A stretch of 64,000 bases of DNA. It comes from Phytophthora sp. 'mugwort' (taxonomy: Eukaryota; Oomycota; Peronosporomycetes; Peronosporales; Peronosporaceae). The stretch lies in contig JAUCEF010000014.1 in assembly GCA_033558025.1 (NCBI GenBank), positions 62,001-126,000 on the forward strand, given 5' to 3'. Every line of letters begins with the position of its first letter. Position 1 is the first letter of the stretch. Position numbers and translations under genes: made by a program. Shown piece by piece: positions 44,737 through 55,100 of this stretch. Below the pieces are notes generated by a model that worked only from the letters and a program-made list of their open reading frames with translations, did not search any database and was not told the DNA's origin.

Positions 44737-45314
44737 CTCACCTTGTTCTGGCACCGCTCGGAGGAGATCAGCACTTCGTGCTCCTTGCTGATCTCCCCGG
44801 CTAGCAGCAGCCATGCTGCGCGGATCATGGCGTTGTTGTGAGCCGGTTGAAACTTGGCACGAAACGTTTCGTACCGCAGTCGCATCAGCAAAGCCGTCAT
44901 GGCTTCGCTCCACTCGAGCGCCTCGGCGCCCTTAGCTTTTGGCGGTCTTCCCTTTTTTCTCGCCTTCTTCTGCGTCGGTACTGCAGCCTTGGGGCTTGCA
45001 TTGTCCTTACCCGACTCTGCGTTACATTACACAACACTCATATTGATCAGCACAATAAGGGAGAGACGTGAACAGCCTTCATTCGTACCCGAAGTAGAGC
45101 TCTGCAGGGAGGCAGCAGCTCCAATACCAACGGTCGCAGCTGATTCGATGCTTGGAGCTTCAGCAGCACACGGAGGCGCAGGAGCGTCGGCAGCACAAGG
45201 AGGTGCAGGAGCGTCGGCAGCACAAGGAGGTGCAGGAGCTTCAGCAGCTCGTGCAGGTACAGGAGCAGCACCCTCGTCCATACTTCTCTCTTTAACATTG
45301 ATTGCGAATGGCAT
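44730..45314 (-). CDS. Myb/SANT-like accessory protein of Harbinger (partial)
   Basis: Minus-strand model: exon 1 45314-45089, intron 45088-45017 (72 bp, GTACGA to ACGCAG, phase 1), exon 2 45016 to about 44730. Exon 1 begins MPFAINVKERSMDEGAAPVP and contains a 27-bp tandem repeat coding APAPPCAAD about three times. Exon 2 reads KKARKKGRPPKAKGAEALEW then MTALLMRLRYETFRAKFQPA and WLLLAGEISKEHEV, matching the trihelix/Myb-like protein that partners Harbinger transposase for DNA binding and nuclear import. The C-terminus is lost at the internal deletion. The present exons have no stop, so it may still be translated as a chimera. Confidence 0.65.
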
Positions 45315-45540
45315 TAACCCGTACGGGGCCAGTCAAGGAACACGACTTGCGCCACGAACTCGTACCCCAACCCTCAACCAGCGGCTGATTTAACCGGACC
45401 GCGTGACCCGAACCAGGCCCTCAGGCGCATGTTTATCACTCCATCGCATAGGCTTAGTGATGCATCTTCAATTTTGCGCAGTGCACATTCAATTCACCAC
45501 CGTCGATAGGCTTCACGACGGCGGAGTTTCTCTCCACGAG

Positions 45541-45822
45541 ATTTAAGAAAAAACGGCCGCTCGCGCACGTCGGTGCAGAAGGCTATCAAGATTGAGCGCG
45601 GCCAGCAGAGCGACAGCGGGGGGCGACAAACCAAGCGCAGGGCGGTGGCCAGCCCTGACGGAGAGGGAAGTGCGGCTGCTCGTTCGCACGGCGGCGAACG
45701 GCGAACATTTTACCGCGGAGCTCAAGACCCAGCTCGGGATGAAGGCGTCGGTACGCACCGTGCAGAGGATCCTACAGCCTATGACCCATCTGGTTTATAA
45801 AAGATGGATCGTGCGCTGCCTC
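45541..45822 (+). pseudogene. Tc1/mariner transposase, N-terminal part (interrupted)
   Basis: A frame reads WPALTEREVRLLVRTAANGE then HFTAELKTQLGMKASVRTVQ and RILQPMTHLVYKRW, a Tc1-type double helix-turn-helix. Homology ends at about 45822 and resumes as the DDE domain at about 46838, so about 1 kb has been inserted or substituted. Confidence 0.75.
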
Positions 45823-46207
45823 TTAGAGCGTGTTCGCGTTGTACTGGAGATGGAGATAGCAACTGATCTCCAGGTGCGTTCGCTATGTATCCATCTCCAG
45901 TTGTCTTTTAACCAATGAGGCGCTGCGAATCCTGTGGTTCTCGGACTGGCATTCAGTCGGCTACTGGCAGTGATGCTCACATTCTTCACTCGTGCATCTA
46001 CCCTGCGGCTTCTGCCGCTGCTTAAGGCCTCGCAGGTCATGGACCGTCCTCACTACAACAGGCTTGTTTAGAGTCCAGACCTCTTGCCTCCCTAACACCG
46101 CCCCTCGATATAGAAGCTTTGTTATTAACAGAAAGCGAAGCTGAAGCAGGGACCTATTTTCCAATTGCTCAAGTCACGACTGCGATGCCCGCTACTTCAG
46201 CATCACA

Positions 46208-46678
46208 TCAATTTCTCTCTAGCGCACGTGGAAGCTTGCTGAGCGTGTCTACATCACCGGCAGGACTTTGTGAGGAGACAGGCGGATACCAGGGTCCTTC
46301 TGAGCCCGAGTAACAATTCGCTTGGACTCCAAAAGCAGCCGAAACACTGCTTCGGCTACCCCGGCGACTCCGTGGAAACGAAACGGCATCAGGTGCAGCT
46401 TTATTAAGAATGCGCACAACTTCTGCGGTGATCTCCATAACATAGCTTCTTGACATACTCATGGCGGCACCCACCACGCGATATCCACCTGAAGACCCCA
46501 AAACATAGAGAGCAACTGCGACTTTTTCATAGAAGCGCTGCTTGGCTTTAGCTGCTGCGAGGCCGACCCTGTATTCTTGTAAGAAGGTTTGTCTGGTGCA
46601 ACGGAGATTGTCCTCAAACCAGCCTGTGTAGGCGGCGGACTGGGGCATCGGCTCGAAGTTCAGAGTAGTCACTGTCAA
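46208..46678 (-). pseudogene. Harbinger/PIF transposase remnant inside the Tc1 gene
   Basis: Minus-strand frame of 156 codons: GWFEDNLRCTRQTFLQEYRV, VAVALYVLGSSGGYRVVGAA, MSMSRSYVMEITAEVVRILN, then DAVSFPRSRRGSRSSVSAAF. This is the N-terminal half of a Harbinger transposase with a small deletion after TFLQEY. After VQANCYSGSEGP the sequence is no longer recognisable and the catalytic DDE motif is absent. A 12-bp inverted repeat (ACTGGAGATGGA and TCCATCTCCAGT, about 45846-45904) lies near its left border. Confidence 0.7.
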
Positions 46679-46837
46679 AATCTGCTTCTTGCCACCTGGA
46701 GGGTCGGGCTATCAGCTCTCAGCGTACAGTACAACAACCTGCGCGATTGCGGAGCATGCTGCAACAACTATATCTTCATCGTCCTCGATGGAGTGATAGG
46801 CGTGCGCGGTGCTGACATTTTTTACGTGTAGGGATAT

Positions 46838-47301
46838 AGCAATACGCTGTTTTTTTCTGATGAAAAAAGTTTAATCTGGATGACCGTGATGGGTTCAAGT
46901 TCTACTGGAGTGACATGCGCTAACCAGCTCAGTCGTTCGTGCGGTGCCAGAACGGTGGGGCAGCGTGATGATCTGGGGTGCGTTCAGTGTCCGTGGTAAA
47001 AGCGAGTTGGCCATACTGAGGGGTCGACAAAACTCGGGTCACTACATTTACGCTGTGTTCTGAGTATTTGCTACCTTTTGCTCATCGTAACCATGGTGTT
47101 AACTTCGTTTTCAGCAAGACAACGCGTCGATCCACGCCTCGCGTGAAACGGCAAGCTTCTTGCAAGAGATGGACGTCAACACCATGGTTTGGCCGGCCCG
47201 CTCTCCTGATTGCAACCCCGGTCGAGAACGTCTGGTCGGTAATGTCGGCTCGTGTGTACGCCCATGGCCGCCAGAACAAAACTATTTTTAGATATTTTTA
47301 A
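46838..47301 (+). pseudogene. Tc1/mariner transposase, catalytic part
   Basis: Frames read FNLDDRDGFKFYWSDMR (first Asp region), MIWGAFSVRGKSELAI, QQDNASIHASRETASFL (second Asp) and, after a one-base shift near 47220, NPVENVWSVMSARVYAHGRQ (third acidic block D-x-N-P-x-E). Several stops between 46895 and 47105 disable it. It is the continuation of the N-terminal piece at 45541-45822. Confidence 0.8.
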
Positions 47302-48685
47302 TTTATTTTGTAAATTTGTATTAGATAAATAATATAATATAATTTTGAATTATTTAACATATTTTATGATTTTGGAAAAGTAATATCAAAACAATTATTA
47401 AAGAAGTTTAAGAAGTATTAATATTATCATTTATAAATGATAAAATTTTAATTTTGATAAAATAAAAAGACCGTTTTTTATTTAAAATATTATACCGTAC
47501 CATCGGCGAGGTTGAAGAAACCATTATGGCTGATTGATCCTCCATCGCGCAGAAGTATTTACTTAATCTCGTAGAATCCATGCCTCGCCGCTGCCTTGCT
47601 GTGATCAAGCAGAAGGACGGTCTCATGAAGTACTAACTTTTAATATAGATGTTTGTATGGTTTCATAAAAAGTGTATTTTTTTCCAGTAAAAGGGTCTGA
47701 TATTATGGTTTTGTCGCTCCTGCCAAAACCAAGACTTTGTATGCCAGCCCACCAAGGCCGTTGAATCCCCGGTCGTTAGCACAAGCCCCCTCTTGGTATC
47801 TGTAATAACAACAACATATCTAAACAATAGCTTCTGACTATGCATACAAGCCGAGATATCGGCAAAAGTATCCCCGAAAATTGGGGGCCAAAGGACTGTA
47901 TAACGGCACCCTCTAGTGTCTTCTACGCCACCTTTAAAGCAAATACCAGTATCTCCGACACAGTTCTTTAACGTGCGCCGGGCCTGCAGTTGGTTGATGT
48001 GGAAGGTGGCTTTCCAAGAAGCTTTGCATTCTGTTCGTGTGATGTTCGATCGAAGTCCTTTACCTTCTCGTACACGCACAGTATCTGCTTCGTTCGATAC
48101 CCTCGCTTGAATGCCGCTTGAAAGCCGTGTAGGCCGTCGTGTTTGGCGGCAGAAATCTTTGCTCATTATCGACCGCGCGTATTTTTTTTTAAGTCCGAGA
48201 TTGTTGTCTGGGCCGGTGCGCTGCGCAACTTAAACGCTATTTTGGCCCATGCTGCTAGTTCTCGTTGCAACATATCCGGACTCGCCTCGTACTCCTATAT
48301 AATGTTTCTCTTTACCTTAATCGGCATCCAGCCTTCCATCATGGGCTGGTTGAGTTGTGCGCGGTGGGGGATATCTCTGAGTGCGGTTTCGCGCCTAAAT
48401 TAAAATGCGATCGTGGACCTCTCCGTACCTATTATATCGAATATATAAATTCGGCCAAGTGTTCATTAGGAGCGGTACCAGAATCGAGAGCGGAATCTGT
48501 ACCTACAACACGTATTCATGGTGTTTTATACCGACTTGGTCTTTCGGGGGTTAAGCACCGCGAACTGTGAGTGTTACACCTTTAACTACTGGGCCAAATC
48601 TAAGAGGTCTGCTTGAATCTCATTCAAGCTCAATCAAATGGCTGCGTTTTGAATTTTCAAACCAATCAGAAGAGCGTAGGGCTGT
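47302..48685. other. AT-rich spacer and an unrecognised minus-strand ORF
   Basis: 47302-47640 is very AT-rich and without coding content. A minus-strand frame of 167 codons (48166-47663, MSKDFCRQTRRPTRLSSGIQ, later TTGDSTALVGWHTKSWFWQE) is open but starts on a non-obvious ATG context and I recognise no family. It may be a transposon remnant. Confidence 0.3.
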
Positions 48686-49185
48686 GTGTGGGTCCTTTCA
48701 GAAAAAGATACCCGTCAAATCGGCATTTCCACTTTGTTCATAACGCAGCTCTGCACTCGGGCCAAGCGCGACTCCCGACAGGCAAGCCACGATGGACATC
48801 CGCTTGCTCATAACGAGGACTCGTCGACCAGTACCAGCGTGCCGCCCAGTAGCATCAGCAACACTTGCAGCCTCACCTGCAACAGCAACGACGGCTTCCC
48901 AGACGTGGCCTCCTCGGCGCGGAGAATGCAAAGCACTAAGTGTATGTGCGGCTGCTGTGGTGGACTCGAGTGTGAGTGGGTCTCAATGGGGAAGCCCTTA
49001 GAGATGCGCGTCTACGCTTCAGAAGATGTTGACACGAGGGAAGCGTCGCAACCGCTCTATCAGTGTGTCGACTGTATGTTATATGAAGAGCGGAAACATG
49101 CGGGAAGTCGCTCCAGCGTGTATCAGAATCGGTTTGTTGCAGATATGGCCCGAAAACAAACGAGTATGTATTATGCAGTTTACAG
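48686..49185 (+). CDS. Cys-rich hypothetical protein (partial)
   Basis: An open plus-strand frame includes RRMQSTKCMCGCCGGLECEW, then LYQCVDCMLYEERKHAGSRS and MARKQTSMYYAVYR, followed by GTAAGC, a good splice donor. The spaced Cys residues suggest zinc binding. The upstream part is Ser/Thr-rich. The only later sequence that could be its next exon overlaps the piggyBac C-terminus on the other strand, so the gene may have been cut by that insertion. Family not recognised. Confidence 0.35.
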
Positions 49186-49253
49186 GGTAAGCTACTCAAC
49201 GCTAATGATTGACTTGTTCGATCGTTTCCGTGTAAATGCTACACAGTCATCCG

Positions 49254-50870
49254 TCAAAGCCCTGCATATCGCATCAAGAGCTTGGCGGAGTTCAGGCGAA
49301 CGTGTTTTGAAGATATCTTGATAGTGAAATCGCATTCAACGTGACATCCTCTTTCGCATTGTGTGCAGCCGTACCGCGACTTCTTGGATAGCCCTCGGAG
49401 ACTACATAGGTAGCAGGTCAGCTTCCCGTTGCTGTGTGTAGCTGAATTCGGCGTAATAATATGCATCGACGTATCAGCTCCGACAACGTCCCCTAAAGCG
49501 CCACGGTGCCGCTTTTGCTCACGGCGTGCTTTTTGGCGGCGAACCTCTTTCTCCGATTTGTCAAGCTGTCGGCATTCCTCTTCTTGAATTCTCGCAGTGA
49601 AATTGTCGATGGTGTCGTTCTCTTCAATAAAGCGTACGCATTTTTTGTAGCAATGCATAAAATCCAGGTAAAGAGGGTCATATCTAACCGCTTTCCCCTG
49701 CGTCTATTTGGATTCGTTCAGCGAAAGCTGGTCGACTCGGTCCACTCCGTCCATGAATTGATTGTACACAGCAATAATTGTCGGTGTCATAAAAAGCTTT
49801 CTATGCAGGACACGATCATCCGTCCATCTTTGGGTGGAAAACAGACTGTGGCAACATGGCACTGCCTCATCCGATTTTCCACTTAGTGTTCGTGTAGTTG
49901 GTATAGCCCATAGATTCATTGGTATATGATCACAACCTTGCGATCTTTGCACACGATATATCCTGTCGATCGGCTAGCTGTAAAGTTGGCTGGAACGGTG
50001 TTTGTCGTGATTTTGGTAGACATTTCTGAGCTTTATCGTGAACGGCTTCCTTTTTTCTTCCAGTCAGACTCTAGATCAACAGCAGCAACGAGCACCCATT
50101 CGCCGCGTTAAGCTTCATCTACTCACCTAACGGAGGCTTCTACAGCTGCCTTATCCCATTTGTCATCAGGTTAAGGCGCACAGTTCCAGTCATGTACACT
50201 TCACCGTCCGTGAATGCAAGGATGGCTTTTGCGAGTGTGTGCCGAATATAGAATTTATCTGAGACCACAAGGCGATAACCACTAGGAGAACAGAGCGTTT
50301 TGCTTGGTGTCCTATCATGGCTAGCCACAGCGCAGTCATTGACTTGGCACTTACAGCAATGTCGTCGCGCCTGAGCGTGCTATAAAGTGATATATGCAGC
50401 GAAGGAAAGAGTTGGGTATACCTTTGTGCAGGTATAGTTTGTTTGAAGCTGTCGGATGCGTTGTCCCACAACGTGTGGACGTAAAGTGCATCCCACTCGA
50501 CGACGGTGTAGAACCAAACTCCGTATTTGTCTGGCTTGGAAGGCATACACGTCCGAGCCCTTGAACGTAGTTTGATGGAACTGTCATTTCGTCGATGCTG
50601 CTAGCACCAGTAGGCACGGCAAACGCATCGAAACGCTTCTGAATGTGAGCGAGAATTATTCTGATGTGTCACAATGGATCTCGCAGTTTTCTAGTGTTGG
50701 GTCTACAGGAGCATGAAATTGTAGTGAGGATCGAATGTTTTGAAATCTTGTTCTTGTCATAGTTTCTTTGAATGTAGGCTGACCAAGAAATAAATCGATC
50801 GACGACGCGGACGACCTGAGACTCGACGAATCTGGCCACCTGCCCGCAGCTGGCCCATACGAACTGCAAC
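49254..50870 (-). pseudogene. piggyBac transposase remnant
   Basis: Minus strand. N-terminal block FLGQPTFKETMTRTRFQNIR near 50800, then GASSIDEMTVPSNYVQGLGR (first Asp, about 50600) and MPSKPDKYGVWFYTVVEWDA, VVSDKFYIRHTLAKAILAFT (second Asp, about 50265) with VYMTGTVRLNLM, and VYNQFMDGVDRVDQL (third Asp, about 49755). The Cys-rich C-terminus is LTCYLCSLRGLSKKSRYGCT then QCERGCHVEC (49400-49330). These are the DDE_Tnp_1_7 signatures. Frames change at about 50660, 50540, 50190 and 49704, with several stops. TTAA borders were not established. The reading may continue upstream to about 51370. Confidence 0.8.
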
Positions 50871-51165
50871 TTGACGGAGCTCGCTGCTTCTTCATCACTG
50901 ACGCGTGCGACCTGCAGCTAGACGGAGCTCGCGACTTGCTGACCAATGGTACTGGTGGCCTGCCGCAGCACCTACAGTTCCATATTGCTTCAAGGTATCC
51001 ACCGTTCAACAACACTGATCGCCACTTTAGTGAACAAAAAAAAACATGCATCTCACGCTCACGACACAATTTTTAGCAATAACACCTCGAATATTTCGCG
51101 CCTAGTCCAATTAGGGGCCGCAGGCTGCCCGCGTCGTCGAAAGGGGAGTTATCCTGCAGCAGTCG

Positions 51166-51275
51166 TTCCCAGCCGTCCACGAGCGACTCCACGGCGATGT
51201 TTTTTGGTGCTGTATTCTCGTTCCCAGCCGTCCACGAGCGACTCCACGGCGATGTTTTTGATGCTGTATTCTCGA
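51166..51275. repeat. Tandem duplication of a 55-bp unit
   Basis: TTCCCAGCCGTCCACGAGCG and the bases after it occur twice in succession with period 55 bp and one or two differences in a T run. Read on the minus strand it encodes NIAVESLVDGWER twice in different frames, in the region upstream of the piggyBac core. Confidence 0.85.
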
Positions 51276-51399
51276 GCCTTTCCCATTCATTGCCCACCGT
51301 TCTCTCCATCATCGCTGAGCTTGACGTCGGGAAAATCTGTTTGCCGCTTATATCGCTGTTACGAATCGATCGCACTCCAAAATAGTTGTCCTGTCTAGC

Positions 51400-52726
51400 T
51401 ACCGTAAGAGGTCTTTAAGACCTCTAATTCGATGCGGCGTGTCCCGTCGCGCACTCACATTTATTTTTAGCCAATTAAACTTGCTCGTTTAATTCGCTTG
51501 GACCTCTGTGTGGTTCGGTAGTTAAAGGGTTAATATTAATATTGCTTGTCAAATCGGGCCGGTAGCATAACATTTACTTGCTTGAAAGACTGCATTAATG
51601 GTCTATCAAATCCTGTAAATATAAATGCTCGGTCAAATATAAAATATCAGAGAGAAGCGTCGATACATTTATTTACAGAGAGAAGGTACTGAGACGCCCA
51701 TATCGACATCCGTTCCGTAAGATGACCGCTCTCAATTTAATCCTATATCCGACCATCTTCGTCAATATGAAAGCATGTGGACCGCTAAGGGTCTCAAAAT
51801 AAAACCCAAAGCGTTCCTGCCACGGTGGTGCTGTTTTATGATCCTAGTTCCGGCTGTATCCAGTTTAACATGTAGGTTAAGTATTGCCAAAAATCCGTTC
51901 CGCTCTAAATTTGAAACGGTGGTTTCATTGTATTTTAACTGTAACTTTTGTCGCTTTTGGAGATTTGCTTGTGCTTGAAAAACGGGGGCCAATAGGAGAT
52001 CATAACGCATCGATTGTAGCCGTCCGGGGGCCAATAGCTGGTCTAGGGAAAAAGTTGTGGTCCTTCACCTGTTTTGCGATGCAAACTTTTCCACCCAGAG
52101 GAAGTACGCAATACCTCTGAAATGTCAGAGGGAACGCGAAAGAATGCTACGCCGGCATTCCATTCTTTAGCGAGTGAGGGCGGAGAGACAATGATCGAGC
52201 TTTGTTCTAGTTCTGCAGTTAAGTACTGGAGACGCTCATTATCGTGAATCAAATGTACACGCCGGAATTATTATCATGTCAGTGCTCCGTGGCGCATCAT
52301 ACAAACGAGACTGTATGAAATATACAGATTCACATCAACTACGAAGTTAAATTAATTTGAGTCGATGAACGACACCATGAAGTCCACTGCCGTCAGTGTA
52401 TCTCCTGATGGGATCACCCAGCTGGTTATAGTACCGTTATAAATTCGCTGTTTTTGTAGTCATTTACCATAACGGTGTATTTAAAATTGAGACATAGTTT
52501 AGCATTTATTGCTATCAGCATAATTTGCAGCTATGCTTTATCGAAGGATATGGGGTATCACAACCCTGTGAAAGTACGGGTGGACTGGACGCGCCATGTC
52601 AACGTAGCCGGCTGGATACAGTGTAGACTGGCTCCAAATATTGGACGTGCTCATTGACCAGCATCGCGCTGCTGGAGGATAACAACAGTGATTCCCAGGT
52701 CACTCACTGTTCAAGAGGCATTGCCA
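51400..52726. other. No gene recognised; upstream region of copy 4
   Basis: AT-rich, with short shadow ORFs only. A small hairpin (AGAGGTCTTTAAGACCTCT, 51407-51425) is present. The last part should include the promoter of the gene at 52727. Confidence 0.4.
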
Positions 52727-54055
52727 ATGATTGATGTATGTGATGAAGTTCCAATGTTGTCGGCCATTTCCAATAGAAAACACTCGTGGGGCGACTCGGG
52801 AGGTGCCAAGCGTAGGAAGAATCGCGAACGGAACTTTCGACGCCGTCATGAGCAGAAGGAGGAGAGACTGCAATTGCAAATGCAAGCGCAGCGACTGGAA
52901 ATGTATTTGTCACGACTGAGAGAAAGCAGTGACGGTGTGGAGAGCTCCAAAGTGACGAGTGAGGCGAGAGACTCGAGTTGTGTCACCCGAGCAATGTTGA
53001 AGCAGAGAGTGGAGGCGGAGATGCTGAACATGTCGCTCAAGAAGACTCTGGCAGCTGAGAAGAAGTGGTCCAGGAGTCTGCAGTCCGTGTTGGACAAGAG
53101 GCAGTCGATGGAGGTATGGGGCCTGTTGAGTGCTATCGATATGTATGCAACATGCTAACTTGGTGATGACTGATCTAGACGGTGTCGTTAACGAGTTCGA
53201 TGCTGCTGAGCTCGACACAAGGCACACTATCGAGTGTAGCACACTGCAGTCCGACATCACTGCGAGATGATCCTGTATCTGTGAAGAGAGAGATAATGGC
53301 GCTCATGAACAAAATGTACTATGAAGCCAAGGCGACAGTGGATCCGGTGACAGGAGCGGCAGCGTCGATCCCAGCACTTTCGTGTCACTATAACGTTAAA
53401 TTGGATCCGAAAGCAGGTCCTATGACTCAATTGACGTCGGAGACACCACTAGATTGCAGCTTGGATTCGGCCAGGCAACTGTTGTCAGCAACGTTTTCCA
53501 TATCTGATCCGTCCCAGTCGAGCTTGAAAGTGCGCAGGACTCGGGTATATGACCTCTGTTCATTTGCCTTGATTTTTTAATATTTAACTTTCTAACGTGA
53601 GATTGCTCTTTTGTGGATTGTTCCAGGCGAAAAGAACGTATACAGAAGGAGAGGTGGAGAAGGAGTTCACAGTAGATATTGGAGGATCAAGACTAAATGA
53701 ATGTTTGGACGGAACGGGGTTGATGCGTAGACACAGTGAAGACGATTGTGAGCTGGTTATCTGGGCGGCGATCTCCTTCCACCACAGCGGCAAAATCGCG
53801 TTTAGTGAGTGTTCTTGGATGGCTGCAGCACGATCAGCGCCTTCATCATTTCAAGAAGCTGTTATCCGCGTCAACTACCGCCTCAGCGCGGAAAAAGCAA
53901 GAGGATGCACCTACATTGACGGTGAGCACATCAATCAAGTCCGGAACCATGCTCTTGGGGCAATAGGAGCGAAAATGAAGGCGAAACATCACATGCTCCA
54001 GCGGAAAATGCTAGTCGAAACTGGCAGAGAGGACCTGGCGAGCTTTATCACGTAA
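52727..54055 (+). CDS. M96-like coiled-coil/START-like protein, copy 4 (three exons)
   Basis: Model: exon 1 52727-53113, intron 53114-53178 (65 bp, GTATGG to ATCTAG), exon 2 53179-53544, intron 53545-53626 (82 bp, GTATAT to TTCCAG), exon 3 53627-54055; all phase 0, 393 aa. Starts MIDVCDEVPMLSAISNRKHS. The basic/coiled segment is AKRRKNRERNFRRRHEQKEE and the second coil RAMLKQRVEAEMLNMSLKKT to RSLQSVLDKRQ. The START-like half has YYEAKATVDPVTGAAASIPA and EFTVDIGGSRLNECLDG. Intron positions match copies 2 and 3, although the sequence is the most divergent. No lesion seen. The stop codon sits inside a perfect hairpin. Confidence 0.75.
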
Positions 54056-54092
54056 CTGGACGGTGAAGCGAACAATCACCGTCCAGTTACGT
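54050..54092. repeat. Perfect 17-bp hairpin across the stop codon of copy 4
   Basis: Arms 54050-54066 (ACGTAACTGGACGGTGA) and 54076-54092 (its exact reverse complement) with a 9-nt loop AGCGAACAA. The TAA stop at 54053-54055 lies in the left arm. In RNA it would be a very stable stem at the start of the 3' UTR. Confidence 0.92.
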
Positions 54093-55100
54093 TAAGCCTC
54101 TAAACGAGGTGAAGTCCAGTGCTCTCATAATGAAATAGAGGGCTACGCACTAATCACGCTCAAACTGACCTCGCGGTCAATCCAACAACTTACGCGGAGC
54201 AGATGGTCAGTGACAATGGATACTCCCTAATCATCACATCTCTCGCAACAAGTGGCCACAATGGGTTTTTACCTGTAAGGTACAACAGTACTATGATACC
54301 CGGACTGGACGCGACGACAAACGCCATTCTATTTCGACTAAAAGGAATCTGCAGTGTGAGAAAAAAACTATCAGCTTCCGGGTGGCAACACCAGTGAATT
54401 TGGAAATAAACGTATTCAAGTGGGGAACTACATGTATGCATTGAGATTGTAGTTTCTCGTGATCCGACTTTAGAAACCGCAACAATAGAAGACGAATTCA
54501 AGTATGAGAAAAGTGCCAGCGCGGAAGACGGTTGGTGTGGCACCTCGAATACACATAATCAAAGAAGCATTAGCGTTGTTAAGAAATACTTCGAAGTAGA
54601 TAGATTTGGTAATGACGAACCAATTCTACTCACAGATGTCTATTTGACGTACTAGGGATCGACCGCGATCTTGTCGTGCATTTTTGGTGCTAACGTTTTG
54701 TAATACGCTACTAGCCAAGCAGAGTTTGCTCATCAAAGGTTGCGTTTATCTAACAAATTGGGGAGCTATCTCGCCTTCCATTACCAGTGGGTGAGCGTCT
54801 GCATTATCGCATACATACTCATCTGTATTTCCCCAATGATAACGGAACGATGATTTCAAGAGTGTGTTCTGAGCTAGGAAATGTTGCGCCAGTTAAAGCA
54901 TAATGTACACTGTTTTTCGGGCGCTATGACTACACACGTCGTGGATAGCTGTGCAAATCTGGTGATCAAACGAATGTGGGGATTTAGTTAACGCAGGAAT
55001 GAAATATATGAAACAAGTGATTCGAAGCTAGTGAAACCAAAACCTGCCATGATACAGCAGCAGCAACAGAGCACCATGTAGAACACTTCGCCCTTTTCCA
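54093..55100. other. No gene recognised
   Basis: Short frames only (for example plus 54203-54397). No RNA gene, repeat or transposon motif was identified. Confidence 0.4.

Larger units (their letters stand above)
44228..45395 (+). mobile_element. Harbinger/PIF element with internal deletion
   Basis: Candidate terminal inverted repeats start GGTTAAAT at 44228-44235 and end ATTTAACC at 45388-45395; the next ~16 bases agree imperfectly. Inside are a plus-strand transposase N-terminus and a minus-strand Myb/SANT-like gene, both losing their 3' ends where they meet near 44735. No identical 3-bp target duplication is seen, so the exact borders are tentative. Confidence 0.55.

Noticed and set aside
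45027..45298. Leu-rich and Gln-rich alternative frames over the 27-bp repeat
   Set aside because: A repeat of 27 bp is open in several frames; only the frame joined by splice sites to the Myb-like exon has wider support.
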